The notes below the pieces were generated by a model. It was not told where the DNA came from, did not search any database, and worked only from the letters and a program-made list of their open reading frames with translations. Below are positions 11,490 through 21,759 of a stretch of DNA of 64,000 bases, one piece after another. Source of the stretch: Cunninghamia lanceolata (taxonomy: Eukaryota; Streptophyta; Pinopsida; Cupressales; Cupressaceae). The stretch spans positions 15,332,001 to 15,396,000 of the forward strand of contig BSBN01000187.1 in assembly GCA_027924645.1 (NCBI GenBank), in the 5' to 3' direction. The position numbers were made by a program, and so were the translations under genes. Numbering within the stretch: the stretch's first letter is position 1; each line of letters starts with the position of its first letter.

Positions 11490-12345
11490 AAAGATACTCT
11501 TTTGGCTCTATCAGCTGCTAGACGTTCACAACAATGGTGACATGGGTGATGAATCTATGCACCCTCCTCCCTCCTCTGTTATGGGAACCGACATATCTAG
11601 GTGCGGTGAATATAGTGAATATGATAGAAATCTTTGAAATTGACTGTGACAATGTGGAGTTTGTAGTTCATTGTTTGTTGGGATACTTCCTCTTTCGACA
11701 TGCAGACAAGCAATTGAAAGGGTCAAAAATTGCCTCGACTTTCATTTGGAATTTTTTTTGACATTCTGCAGGACTATGAGTATGTGTAGGCCATTGGTTT
11801 CAGTTTGTTGCACTCCTCTTTCTTCAACTCTGAACATGGAGAACAAATCTGGATAACTATGACTTCCAAGAAGGGATGGCGCCTATCGGCAGATTTTTTG
11901 ACAGAGAACTGCTGCAGACTTCCCACCATGTAGCATGTGTTTAAAATGCTATGCAAAGGGGGCTCTATGTAGACTCCTACAACATGCTGAACAAAGCCCT
12001 GAATGCACATCGCTTCCAACTCCCAGAGGGGATTGTCGACAGGGTTAAGGAAGTCTTCAATGCGGCAAGGTTCCTCCACCACCATGCCCTAGATCTAGCT
12101 CCCGGTCCCCCAGGAATGTTTCCATTTGCTCTCCCCTTTGCCATTCCACCACCAGAAAACCACCACAGATCAAACTGAAGCCACTGAAGACGGTTATTTT
12201 ATTTTTTGTCTTGCTACTTCTATTCGTCATTGGTTTCCACCCCTTTCATTGTAAGCTCAACGATATAAACCTGGTTTTTGTAATTCTTCTCTATTTTAAT
12301 ACAGTATAGGTGCTCCACCACCTTTCTTAAAAAAAAAAAGATACT
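11490..12345 (+). mobile_element. Polyadenylated retroposon of unknown source, with 9-bp duplication
   Basis: The body at 11499-12336 ends in an A-run preceded by GGTGCTCCACCACCTTTC, the style of 3' end seen in plant LINE-mobilised RNAs. The nine bases AAAGATACT flank it (11490-11498 and 12337-12345). Inside are pieces of reading frame in more than one frame (for example a start at 11548 reading MGDESMHPPP, and a stretch at 11970-12175 ending in a Pro-rich segment), but no domain was recognised. It may be a 5'-truncated LINE or a processed pseudogene; no intron signals are obvious. Confidence 0.65.
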
Positions 12346-14426
12346 ATTTTCCAAGTTCAAAGAAATTCTCAAACTTCTACATCTCTCAAAAAACATCCTT
12401 AATTCTTGGATATGGTTTTTCATTAATCAATATATTGTCCAATCATCTAGGTATACTTCTAAGCATTCATAAATGAAATATGTGACAATGTTTACCATTA
12501 TCCTATTAAATAGTAATTTTGTATTCTATAGTCCAAAAGACACTATTGTATATGTTAAATATTTACATTCTATTAAAAATGTAGTATTAGGTTTCTCTTG
12601 TTTAATAATGCGTATGAAATCAAACAAGCATATTATTTCATTGATGTTCTTTCATTTTTATGGTTTGAGTGGTTCTCTAGAGGTCCTCTAGAGGCCGTAT
12701 GCTCACTCTTAGACAATCCATTCAATTATATTGTACTACCTCTTCTATTGGTTACAATGATCCATTGCATGATCCTACAACATTCCTTTTCATCAATTAG
12801 GAGCATTGTTATAGTGGTTCGATCAACAACCTTATACTCCTCATTTTCTAGTTATAATAATCTATTATATGATCCTATAACATTATCTCTCTCACCTTAT
12901 ATATCTTTTTGAGTTATTGTGATCCATTTTGTGATCCTACACCTATCTCTTTAATTTTACACATTGATTTATGGGATTGCTATTTTTTTGTTCATGTTTA
13001 TATAATATTTATATCAAATTCTACTCATTGAGTTTTGTGCATGTAGGTAGATAAAGCTAGACCTCTCATTAAATGGAGCTTGAATGAGGCATTTTCCATA
13101 TTTATATCTTTTTTACATGTGATTGTAATTTAATGTCATGTTGGTTACTTATTTTCTTTGACTTACAAGATTCATGGTGGTTTATATGCAAGTCAAAGTG
13201 GGCAAAAAATGTAGAAATGAAGGGCTAAAGCTGACTTTATCTATACTAGTCATTATCTACCAACTCGTGTGAAATATTCAAATTTGCATGGTATGTTGTT
13301 GTATAAAAGGACAAAGCTCTAGCCCATTTAGATACTATGATAGTTTGAACACTCATGCACCATTGCATTATCATCATAGAGATAATTCTATTAACATCTA
13401 TAGTTATAAGGACAAATCTAGATATTTGCATTCAACTAGGCATGTCTTCATACTATCAAAATCATTAAATCTCTTGAGGTTCTTGCCTAAGATGCAAAGT
13501 GCCTCGAAGTTGATTCCCCTTCCCTAGCATAACAAGTCTTAATAGTGTTTTTAAGCACAACCATTTTTAGATACACATAGCCAAACATAGATCTAAAGAC
13601 CCAAAGTACACACTTGAAGGCTACATAGAAATTTCAAGGCCATAAGTTTCTAGATGAGTGCCACATTTGTAGAACTGAAACAAGATAGAGTGCAAGTCAC
13701 AATTTGCTCATTTGTTAGGGCTACATAGTCACAAATTTGATAGTTAAAACATGAATTGGATCATAAAGTGAATGTTACATGTCAAAACATCCTTTCTCAC
13801 ATAGATAACTAAACACTACTAGCCTTCTTTCTCAATTTCAATACATTTGTTTTAATGGTTCCAATGACTTGATAAATATATCTAACTTTATTGTAATTAT
13901 AATTATATTTTACATTAACTAACCTAGTATACCTTTAAATTTTTTATTTTTACCTTTCCATATAATTTCCAATGCAATATCTAAACAAATGATATATCTA
14001 TTTCTTTTACCTTTAAAAATAAATAAAATACAAATAGAATTGTATGCAGACCAACTAAAAATACTATGGAGAATTATATATTAGTATATCGCAATAGATG
14101 GAGACCCCCGAAATGTGCTTTTAAAATCCCATGCCATCAAAGTAAAAATGAGAATAATATAATAGAATATCTTTATACATTTAGTCGAGTCTATAGGGGA
14201 CACCTTTGTCATATTTCCAAAGAACACATGACTACTTTAAAGGTCGGTATCTGATTCCAACTCATTTCCCATTTACTTTTGACATGCTTACATTTTTTTT
14301 ATAACTAATGTGAATTGTGATAACTATAATAAGGGCAAGTCAAGGACTTCCCTGACAAAGCCAGGCGTGGTCAGTTTCATTCTGGATTTAAAAAATTTCA
14401 ATATTTGTACAAAACTAGCAAGAAAG
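12346..14426. other. AT-rich spacer upstream of the ATS3-like gene
   Basis: No convincing gene. The region around 12730-12945 holds three drifting copies of a unit containing GATCC-A-TGCATGATCCTACAAC. The short open frames (for example 12473-12912, 13288-13527, 14066-14254) have no recognisable motif. Any promoter of the downstream ATS3-like gene should lie at the right end of this stretch, but no clear TATA box was chosen. Confidence 0.5.
12730..12945. repeat. Short degenerate tandem repeat, about 3 units
   Basis: GGTTACAATGATCCATTGCATGATCCTACAAC, AGTTATAATAATCTATTATATGATCC and GTTATTGTGATCCATTTTGTGATCCTACACC are variants of one unit, spaced 60-90 bp apart. Confidence 0.55.
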
Positions 14427-15362
14427 ATGTGCAGAAGAGTTGAATGTATGGCTTTCCTCCTCCTCATGTTTGCTCCACTGCACCCTCTGCGTGCAAAGGT
14501 TAGAATAGTTTGTCTATTCTCTATGTATGTCTGACAATTTTAATTCTAAGGGACATCCCAGGCTTGCTTGTTTTCATTTTGCAATATCTGTTTTCAACGT
14601 ATCTTGTTAAATCTGCAGAGGACAAAACAATCAGATGCAGCTTAGGGTTAGTGGGCTCTAAAATATACCATGGCACTTAAGAATTGTTTAGAATGTTGAG
14701 GTAATGAAAGGTGAAGGCCTCTAGGTCTACGCATGTTTAGTTCTTGATTGTTTATATTGTTTATCTTTATTGTTTAATGAGCAAATGGGTTCCATTGGGC
14801 TGGTTATTGCTGCAAGTTGTCTGCAGCAAAGGAAAGCATTTACTTCCATTTTGTTCCCTGTGTCTAGCTATATGTGACTAGATAGGTTTGTAATGCGAGA
14901 GTGTTTTTGGATTTAATCGTATGTTTTTGTTTCGACGTTTCAGATCATACTCAATAATCTATCATAAGGAAGAGGATAGTTATGATTTAAACAGATTTGT
15001 GTTAGGCTGCTTGGTGGGATCCTGTTGATTTGAGTTTCACAATGATCTAGAGGTTATTTGTAATATGTAAAACCTTGCTAGTACATTAATCATGACAGAA
15101 GAAGCCACTGCTTGAGGAAAGTAAATTTTTTTCTTTATTTTTGTAAAATAGTCATCTGAACATGTTTTGTCTGGTTTTTTTTTGGACTTTGTGGGACTTT
15201 ATAAAAACGTTCCCTCTTATTTCTGTCTACAGGAAGAAGAGTGCTCGTATCTATTAGAGGTAAATACATCATGTATTCCATTCGTAGGGACAGATGAATG
15301 TGTGCTTGTGAGGTTTGGGGACAAAAGCTTTTATGACAAAAACAAAGTTGAGGTGTTAGAAC
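14427..15362 (+). pseudogene. ATS3: ATS3-like (embryo-specific protein 3) gene, exon 1, intron 1 and first third of exon 2
   Basis: Exon 1 (14427-14498, 24 codons from the first ATG; a second in-frame ATG lies at 14448) encodes a signal-peptide-like segment with a hydrophobic core (MAFLLLMFAPLHPLRAK). Intron 1 runs from GTTAGA at 14499 to TCTACAG at 15232; both junctions are in phase 0. Exon 2 begins EEECSYLLEVNTSC and reaches FGDKSFYDKNKVEVLE, matching the CSY..E..TSC....D....FGD pattern of the ATS3 family, secreted PLAT/LH2-like plant proteins. The frame is open to 15362, where a copia element interrupts it; the rest is at 32557-32822. The biochemical role of ATS3 proteins is poorly known. 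Family assignment is by eye but rests on many aligned positions. Confidence 0.8.
15358..15362. repeat. Copia target-site duplication, left copy
   Basis: AGAAC, repeated at 32552-32556 directly after the far LTR. It lies inside the ATS3-like coding exon. Confidence 0.9.
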
Positions 15363-15779
15363 TGTTGAGCGAAGAAAAAACAAATATAGACAAAAGAAAA
15401 TGATTCAATCAAATACATAAACACAGAACCAACGCAAAAGAGAACAATAAAGTTTTTAACGTGGTTCACCAAATGGCTACATCCACTTTGAGTAGGGGAT
15501 AGCACTCTGTATTAAATCCAGAATCAATAATTCTCATACAAATATATCTGCAGCTATATTTATATCTACAACAGCTCACAATATGTATTCTTCTCACTTT
15601 TGTTCCTACAGCAAATACACTCCATTCCACAATGTCTAACAATAGCTGACTAAAAATAACCTCCGGAAGACACTAATTTTAACCTCATTGTGGGAAATGG
15701 CAGAGAGTAAAGATAGCAAAGAAGAAGCGTTACACAAAGTGAAGGATTGGGCTGCATTAATAGAAGCGTTACACCAACA
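15363..15779 (-). repeat. 3' LTR of the copia element
   Basis: On the plus strand it runs from TGTTGAGCGAAG to GCGTTACACCAACA and is collinear with the right LTR. It lacks a 224-bp segment of that LTR; the single CTTTGAG at the junction here equals the 7-bp direct repeat that flanks the extra segment there. Directly right of it (15780-15793) the minus strand carries the polypurine tract. Confidence 0.9.
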
Positions 15780-18729
15780 ATCTCCCACTTGTAGTCCAAT
15801 CTGAGCTGTAAGAGCTGCGCCGAGATATCCCCCACTCCAGGCTTATTGTCACAACTTGATAATGCTGAGAGAAGTCCTACAGAACTCGAACTTCTCTGTA
15901 AGGACCTAACTCCTCATTAACAAAGCGATACTAACTCTAAATTTGAAAATACCGAGGAACAAAAATTTTGATCTAACAAATACAAGAAATGTAGAATTCA
16001 TGAAAATTTTACTATTAAATCTAAAAGTGTTCGATAAATGTTATAATAGTTATACAACTGGAGTTTAGTTTTCTAAATTCATCAAGTCTTGAAAAGTACA
16101 CCACTCTTAGTCTAGTGAAGAGAGAAAGTACATTACATAAGAAAATACATTAAGCATGGTAACATATAAAAATAACTGATCACACATACCTTGAGTCCTT
16201 CGTTACATCCTACGTTTATTTTTGACAACTTGTGTTTTTTCTCTAGCGTCTTGTATTCTTTTTGTTTGCACAAAGCTTAGTTAGACAATCTCATGTTAAT
16301 ATGACTTAGAAATCACTACACAGAAAGTTATGATCACGATGTTAATTATAAAAGAACACCCTATATCTAGGGGACCTTAGTACTGGGGGCATCCTTCACC
16401 ATCTAAACTGCCTACATACCCTATATCCATGGGATCAAGGCCCTCCTTCGGATGCGACTGACACAGGGAACATGAATATGTAGTTCTTTCTTGCACTATG
16501 TTTAATGCAACTGTGAGTGGGTGCAACCCTTTCTAGGGCCCAGTTTCCCCAGAGAGTTCTTCGCCGACTGCTGCCCACTCAAGTGATACAGTGACATAAT
16601 TTCTAAGAAGCTAATTTTGTAGACACACCTCCCGGGAGTGTTTGACGTTTAAGTTTTTCATAGGTGAATAGTTTACCTAGTACGCATTTTTGTTCGACGA
16701 GGTTTTTTGTTCATAGTTTAAAAAGTTTTCTATCATGGTAATCATCATACAACTATTTTGATAGACTCGTCCTTTCTTTTTAGTTAATCTTTTTAATGAG
16801 GTAGTGGAGGAGATTTCCCTTCCTGTGGATTTAACTTTAACATGTCCCTTATTACTCCCCGAGGATTTAGAGGGATGGCGCCCAGGCGTTGTTGCAGCTA
16901 TGTTAGGTGTGAGGTACTTGGTTCAATGCGACGACATTACCCGTAAATATGACACAAAGGTACCTTAAATACCAAACACTTCGATTTGTTTTATGTTTGG
17001 ACGTTTGTTTATTAAGTTTACCTATTTATTAGAAGGAAAAACTTGCATAATAACAATTAAAGAAATTGATAAAGGAAAGATACTTCACTAAATCATAATG
17101 CAGATAAAAGATGCTTGATCATTATGCTTGTATATAATGAATAGAACTAGAAAAGAAACTTAATCAATTTCGTTCAAAGCATACAACTAGCAAGATACTT
17201 ACATCAATTCATAAATTAGAAAAGATATTCTATCAATAATGTAAAATTTAGTCTAGGTCAAAATAAAGAATCCTTGATAACTAGTTGAACTACTAAATCA
17301 ATATATAAAATTTCAATAATTCCATTTTATTTTATCACAATTCCATAAGCAAAGTTACTTATAGTTATTGCATGTATCATAAGGACTATACCTTCTTGTG
17401 ACCTTTTTAAGTTAGCATACCAACAAAAACATCCATTCTTACTATATATAAGGAAGAGTAGAATTCCTAACCTAACAAGGTTCGAACATGCTTGATTCAT
17501 CCTTTTTTTTAAACCAATTAGGACAATAGAAAGTTCACATATGCAATCCAAAAATTTGTACCCATTTATTATTAATCAAATAATAACCCTTTTCAATCAT
17601 TTAGAAATTCACATAATCTAAGATAAGATATGATAGTGAGTTCACCATGTACTTGGTTCATGCACTTATGATAAGATTCATAATATAAAAGATATACATA
17701 TCTATCCTTCATACCCAGTGCATACATACATCATATCCATTGAGATACAATTTCTTTACCCCCACAAAGGCTTGAGTCAACCATCTAGAAAAAAACATAA
17801 TTCCTAATTGTAATCGTAGATGTCTTCAATAAGACATCCCAATTATAATATTAAGGTAGATCAAGAAGCTTAGGTAGAAATGTTAATAGTAACATTAGAA
17901 TTCACCACCATCATCAATGTAACTAATCTTTACGGATGCATCTTATATAGTTATTTCTCAAAATTCTTTGTATACAAGCTACCTCTTATCTCTTTAAATA
18001 TATATTCTAATATTTTATTTTTATATTTATCATGCATATTCTTACTCTTTTGCAATTCATTTTTTCTCATACTTTGTTACCCAATATTTTACCTTATTCC
18101 TCTTATTTAATTCTTTTATTTCCTTATGCACTATTTATCACGTTATTGCTTGCACTCCCTTATGTGAATTTCCTTTTAACATTTTATACCATTGTTTCAT
18201 CTCATCTTATATATATAGGAAATTTTATAGACTCACTTTACTCTATTTTCTTTCATACTCATACTAAACTTTTAATATCCCATCATCACTTATATGATAT
18301 GCAATTACCTTACATACTATTATTCTTCCAAAGCATAATGTTAATGTTTAATAAATTCAGTCTTTCTTGAATGGGAGGCATTTAAATAACAAACCTCCAT
18401 TCTACCCATTATCTTCGTTTATTATATTCTCTATACCACTCTCATTTATATTGTCCCAATTGTTACACATATTCTTCCAAACTTAGTCTCCACCTTCCTT
18501 TTATTTACATATATGTCATCATCCTTAATGATATCATTTTATATTTAAAGCATTCTTTACTCACATCCCTTTCGTTACCTCTATATACCTATTTTCCCGA
18601 TTGTACCTACTATCACTCTTTACATGCTATAAATATATTTTTCTAAATTTTCATTTCAATCTTAATTCATTAATAAGGTATTAATAACCCCTTAATATTC
18701 ACAATGCTCATACTAATGTATTGACCACC
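15780..18729. other. Interior of the copia element: tail, then unassigned AT-rich sequence
   Basis: The first 120-200 bp follow the polypurine tract and are presumably copia 3' noncoding sequence. Around 16350-16640 a GC-richer block (CTGCCTACATACCCTATAT, GGGATCAAGG, AGGGCCCAGTTTCC) has the look of an LTR end from another element, but no partner was found. An exon-like frame lies at 16784-16959. From 17050 to 18729 the sequence is AT-rich with no recognised feature. Confidence 0.4.
16784..16959 (+). pseudogene. Isolated exon-like open segment, unrecognised
   Basis: A 176-nt open stretch bounded by a good acceptor (CCTTTCTTTTTAG ending 16783) and a possible donor (AAG followed by GTACCT at 16960). 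Its composition is more GC-rich than the surrounding AT-rich DNA. It reads as a coherent protein segment with LLLPEDLEGWRPG and AAMLGVRYLVQCDD. No family was recognised. It could be an exon from a DNA transposon or a captured host gene, or a chance open frame. Confidence 0.3.
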
Positions 18730-18879
18730 AAAGGTACATATGAGAAATTAAAAAAACTTTAGTCTATATGGAAGGCATAAATGTAAGGATTATGAATTAC
18801 TAGTCTTAAAACATGAAAAGTAGAATAATCCTATGCTCCACAAGGATGCCTCATTGCCCAGCTTGTAGTCAAATATTGA

Positions 18880-19215
18880 TCTTAGGATCATGGGGTACTT
18901 GTAGAGGTAAAGTTTAAACAACATGCTCTTCGTGTAGTAGACAAATCAAATCCGTAAACAAAGGAGATCTATGTGAAATTGGATAAATTGGCTTGGAAGA
19001 TAAAGGCAGTAGGGTATATTCCAAACCCAAGATATTTACTTACTATTGTGTTGACACCATGGGACAACTATTAGAATTGTTAAGAACTTTCAAGTATGTG
19101 TTGATTGCCATGTTACAACAAAGTTCATCTCTAAGATTGTCACAAGAGAAATTGTTGTGAGATGTGAACCACTTCCATCATTTTAAATAGGGACAATATT
19201 CTTGTGGAGATTATT
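18880..19215 (+). pseudogene. PPR protein, E/DYW-domain end, broken
   Basis: The frames read ALRVVDKSNP, TKEIYVKLDKLAWKIKAVGY, then after a deletion or frameshift FQVCVDCHVTTKFISKIVTR, and finally NHFHHFK and GQYSCGDY. This is the C-terminal DYW deaminase-like domain of plant PLS-class PPR proteins, which edit organellar RNA. The zinc-binding CxxCH signature (CVDCH) and the terminal DYW region are recognisable, but stops, frameshifts and a missing middle part (the HxE segment) make it non-functional. It precedes a separate PPR stretch on the same strand. Confidence 0.75.
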
Positions 19216-19263
19216 GATGATGGTAAATGAAGTAGTCTAAAAAATAGGCTTACACTATAATAA

Positions 19264-20317
19264 TGGCACTGTAGTCAGACTTCCAATGGCGGGTGTAAGC
19301 CCAACTCCTCAACCTTTGCTAGCATCCTCCATGTCCGTGCATAAATTGAATCTTGAATGAGGATATGGACATCCATCAAGACATAATAGAAAGGAAATTT
19401 TTTTGTCAGATGTGGCAGTTGCAAGTGCATTGTAAGATGTGACAGCATAGACAAAGACACCAACTATTTGACAGAATGCCTCAGGGAGAGAAGTCTCCTC
19501 ATGGAATGCAATGATTGTAGGAATTCACAAAATAGATTTGATGAAATGGTTTTAGAAACTTTCAAGGACATGCAATTGGCAGATGTAAAGTCTAATTCCA
19601 CAACCTTTAGAAGTGTCCTCCCTGTTTGGGCAGGAGCTTTGGAACAAGGTATGGACATCCTATGTAGGGGATGTTGTTGCTGGGAATATTCTGGTCAACA
19701 TGGATACAAAACGTCATACCATAGACAATGCACATGAATTGTTTGACAGAATGTCTCTAAGAGATGTCATCCCATGCAATGCAATGAATTGCAGTTTCTA
19801 CACATAATGGATTTGTTAAAAGGGCCTCAGAAACTTTCAAGCATATGGAAGAGGTAGGCATTAAGCTAAATCCCTCGACCCTTGCCAACGTCCTCCTAGC
19901 CTGTGTGAAAATGGGAGCTTTGGAATGGGGAACATACATCCATCAAAGCATAATGGAAGGAGGAATTTTGTCAAATGTTGTAGTTGCAAGTGCCTCGGTG
20001 GACATGTATGCAAAATGTGGAAGCATAGACAAGGCATGTGAACTGTTTGACAAAATGACTTAATAAAATGTGATCTCATGGAATGATAGTAGGATATGTT
20101 AAAATTGGTTTGTTGAAAAGACTTTAGAAACTTTCAAGCATTAGTAATTTGCAGGTGTAACAACAAATTCTATAGCTTTTACCAACGTCCTTCTTGCCTA
20201 TGCCAAGATGTATGCATTAGGAATAGGGTATGAATGTTTTCCAAAGCATAACAGAAAGGGCGATTTTATTGAAAAGGTTCTAAAAACTTCCAAGCAAAGG
20301 AAATTGACAGGTGCAAA
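19264..20317 (+). pseudogene. PPR repeat array (PLS type), left part, broken
   Basis: Repeated 31-36-residue units with the marks of PLS-class PPR proteins: SWNAMIVG, HELFDRMSLRDVIPCNAM, NPSTLANVLLACVKMGALEW and SVDMYAKCGSIDKACELFDKMT (19845-20063). The units lie in shifting frames with many stops. The array stops at 20317, where an inverted-repeat element begins, and continues at 28776. A related fragment lies on the opposite strand at 36.0-36.6 kb. Most plant PPR genes lack introns, which fits the run of repeats without splice sites. Confidence 0.8.
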
Positions 20318-20342
20318 GGGTAAAAGCACAAAGCTATGTCAC

Positions 20343-20347
20343 ACTTT
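20343..20347. repeat. Target-site duplication of the Sirevirus-like element, left
   Basis: ACTTT, repeated at 27836-27840. It lies inside the left inverted repeat of the host element. Confidence 0.85.
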
Positions 20348-21460
20348 TGTTGGAAATAATGCAAATAACTGAGAGGGGGGGTGAATCAGTTAACTTATAA
20401 CTTTTCTATTTTTCTTTTCTTTTCTTAACTTATCATCAAAGCAAGGAAATCAGAAGAGCTTAAAAATAAATTAACACATAACACAAGGATTTTTATGTGG
20501 AAACCCTGTTAAGGGAAAAACCATGGGGTGACTAACCCAAGATTGTATTCTCTGTTAAAAGAATAAAGAGTACAAATTTGGCACTTGCCAATTGGGGCTC
20601 ACTGCCTGAGCACATTGCTCACAAAAGGCCCACTGCCTACAAGAGACTTACAGTCTACAAATGCTTACAGATGATACCAAGGCATATGAACTAATGAACA
20701 ACATCTATGCATGCAGGATTTTAGTTCTGGTTAGGTACAATATACTGATCTGGCACATTTCATTCTTCCTCTGCTCAATATTACTTTTCTGTTACATTCC
20801 AGGCTTGAATTATTGCCTTCACTCTTGTCTCTACTTTTCTTGGCACTTCACCATACATACTATCACTTTCACACTTACAAGCTTGAATCCATCAGGTATA
20901 TATATCCACAACAAGGATTTCCAACAACTTCTTAGTCGGCAACAAGAACACCTGAGATATTTGCAAGCTATTGGTCTGTCGAATGAATCCATGCTTGATT
21001 AGTGATGCACATCAAAAGATTTGACATAAAATTCATTAATCATGTCATCCAACAATGTATAATATCACAAATTTCTTGATCAACACCTTTTACACATCCA
21101 GATTGAAGTCTGATACTCTACCGGTTAGTTCTTCCTTTGTCTGCTCTGCCTGACTGGAACCCAACACTTAGATGCTCATATCTTTTTCTTGCTTTATCAC
21201 TGGAGGCTAAATCTCTAGAATACGATAGTCATGATACCCCTCTTGACTTGTCCAAGTCTGCAACTTACTAAGTTACACCATCTGAGAGATCCGGACCTGA
21301 TTGTTGGACCTTGTTACCTACTCTGTTCTTGTCCACTGGAGCAAAACAATCTTCAATTTGACTTCCGGTATAGGCATATTATGTACTGCGGATGTGTGGG
21401 ATAGACTTTGTTGCCATCAATGACAACACTTATGAAGCCACACAATGTCTCTTGCCAACA
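20348..21460 (-). repeat. 3' LTR of the Sirevirus-like element
   Basis: On the plus strand it starts TGTTGGAAATAATGC and ends CTCTTGCCAACA. It is collinear with 26715-27835. A TATATATA stretch at 20896-20905 (minus-strand promoter candidate) is conserved in the partner. The inverted pair GTGGAAACCC / GGGAAAAACCA near 20500-20525, typical of the R-U5 end of many plant copia LTRs, is also conserved. Confidence 0.9.
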
Positions 21461-21720
21461 ATCTCCCCCTTTGGCATTGATGGAAACACTTAGTGAAAAA
21501 TGGCTAAGTGTCATAGTAACTCCCCCTTAGCTAGTGCTATGTCTCTTGTACTATTTTACCGGAGCTCCCCCTTTCTGGATTCCACATTTTTCACTACTCT
21601 TCACTCCCCCTTTGACATCAATGGCAAAGGGTGGAATCCGCATACCAAAATTTTGCAAAAATTATTCTATACATGGGCATAAGTATATACAAATCTTCAA
21701 CTGGATGATTTCTGTGGCCC
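21461..21720 (-). promoter_or_regulatory. Array of four polypurine tracts before the 3' LTR, and 3' noncoding end
   Basis: Read on the minus strand, AAAGGGGGAG or a close variant occurs at about 21464-21473, 21520-21529, 21566-21575 and 21605-21614. The first abuts the LTR and would prime plus-strand DNA synthesis. Multiple conserved polypurine tracts upstream of the 3' LTR are a known hallmark of Sireviruses. A related CAGGGGGAGCT lies near 25450, after the zinc-knuckle region. Confidence 0.8.
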
Positions 21721-21759
21721 AATTCCTCTTCATTCTATCCAAAATGGATATGTTTCCAC

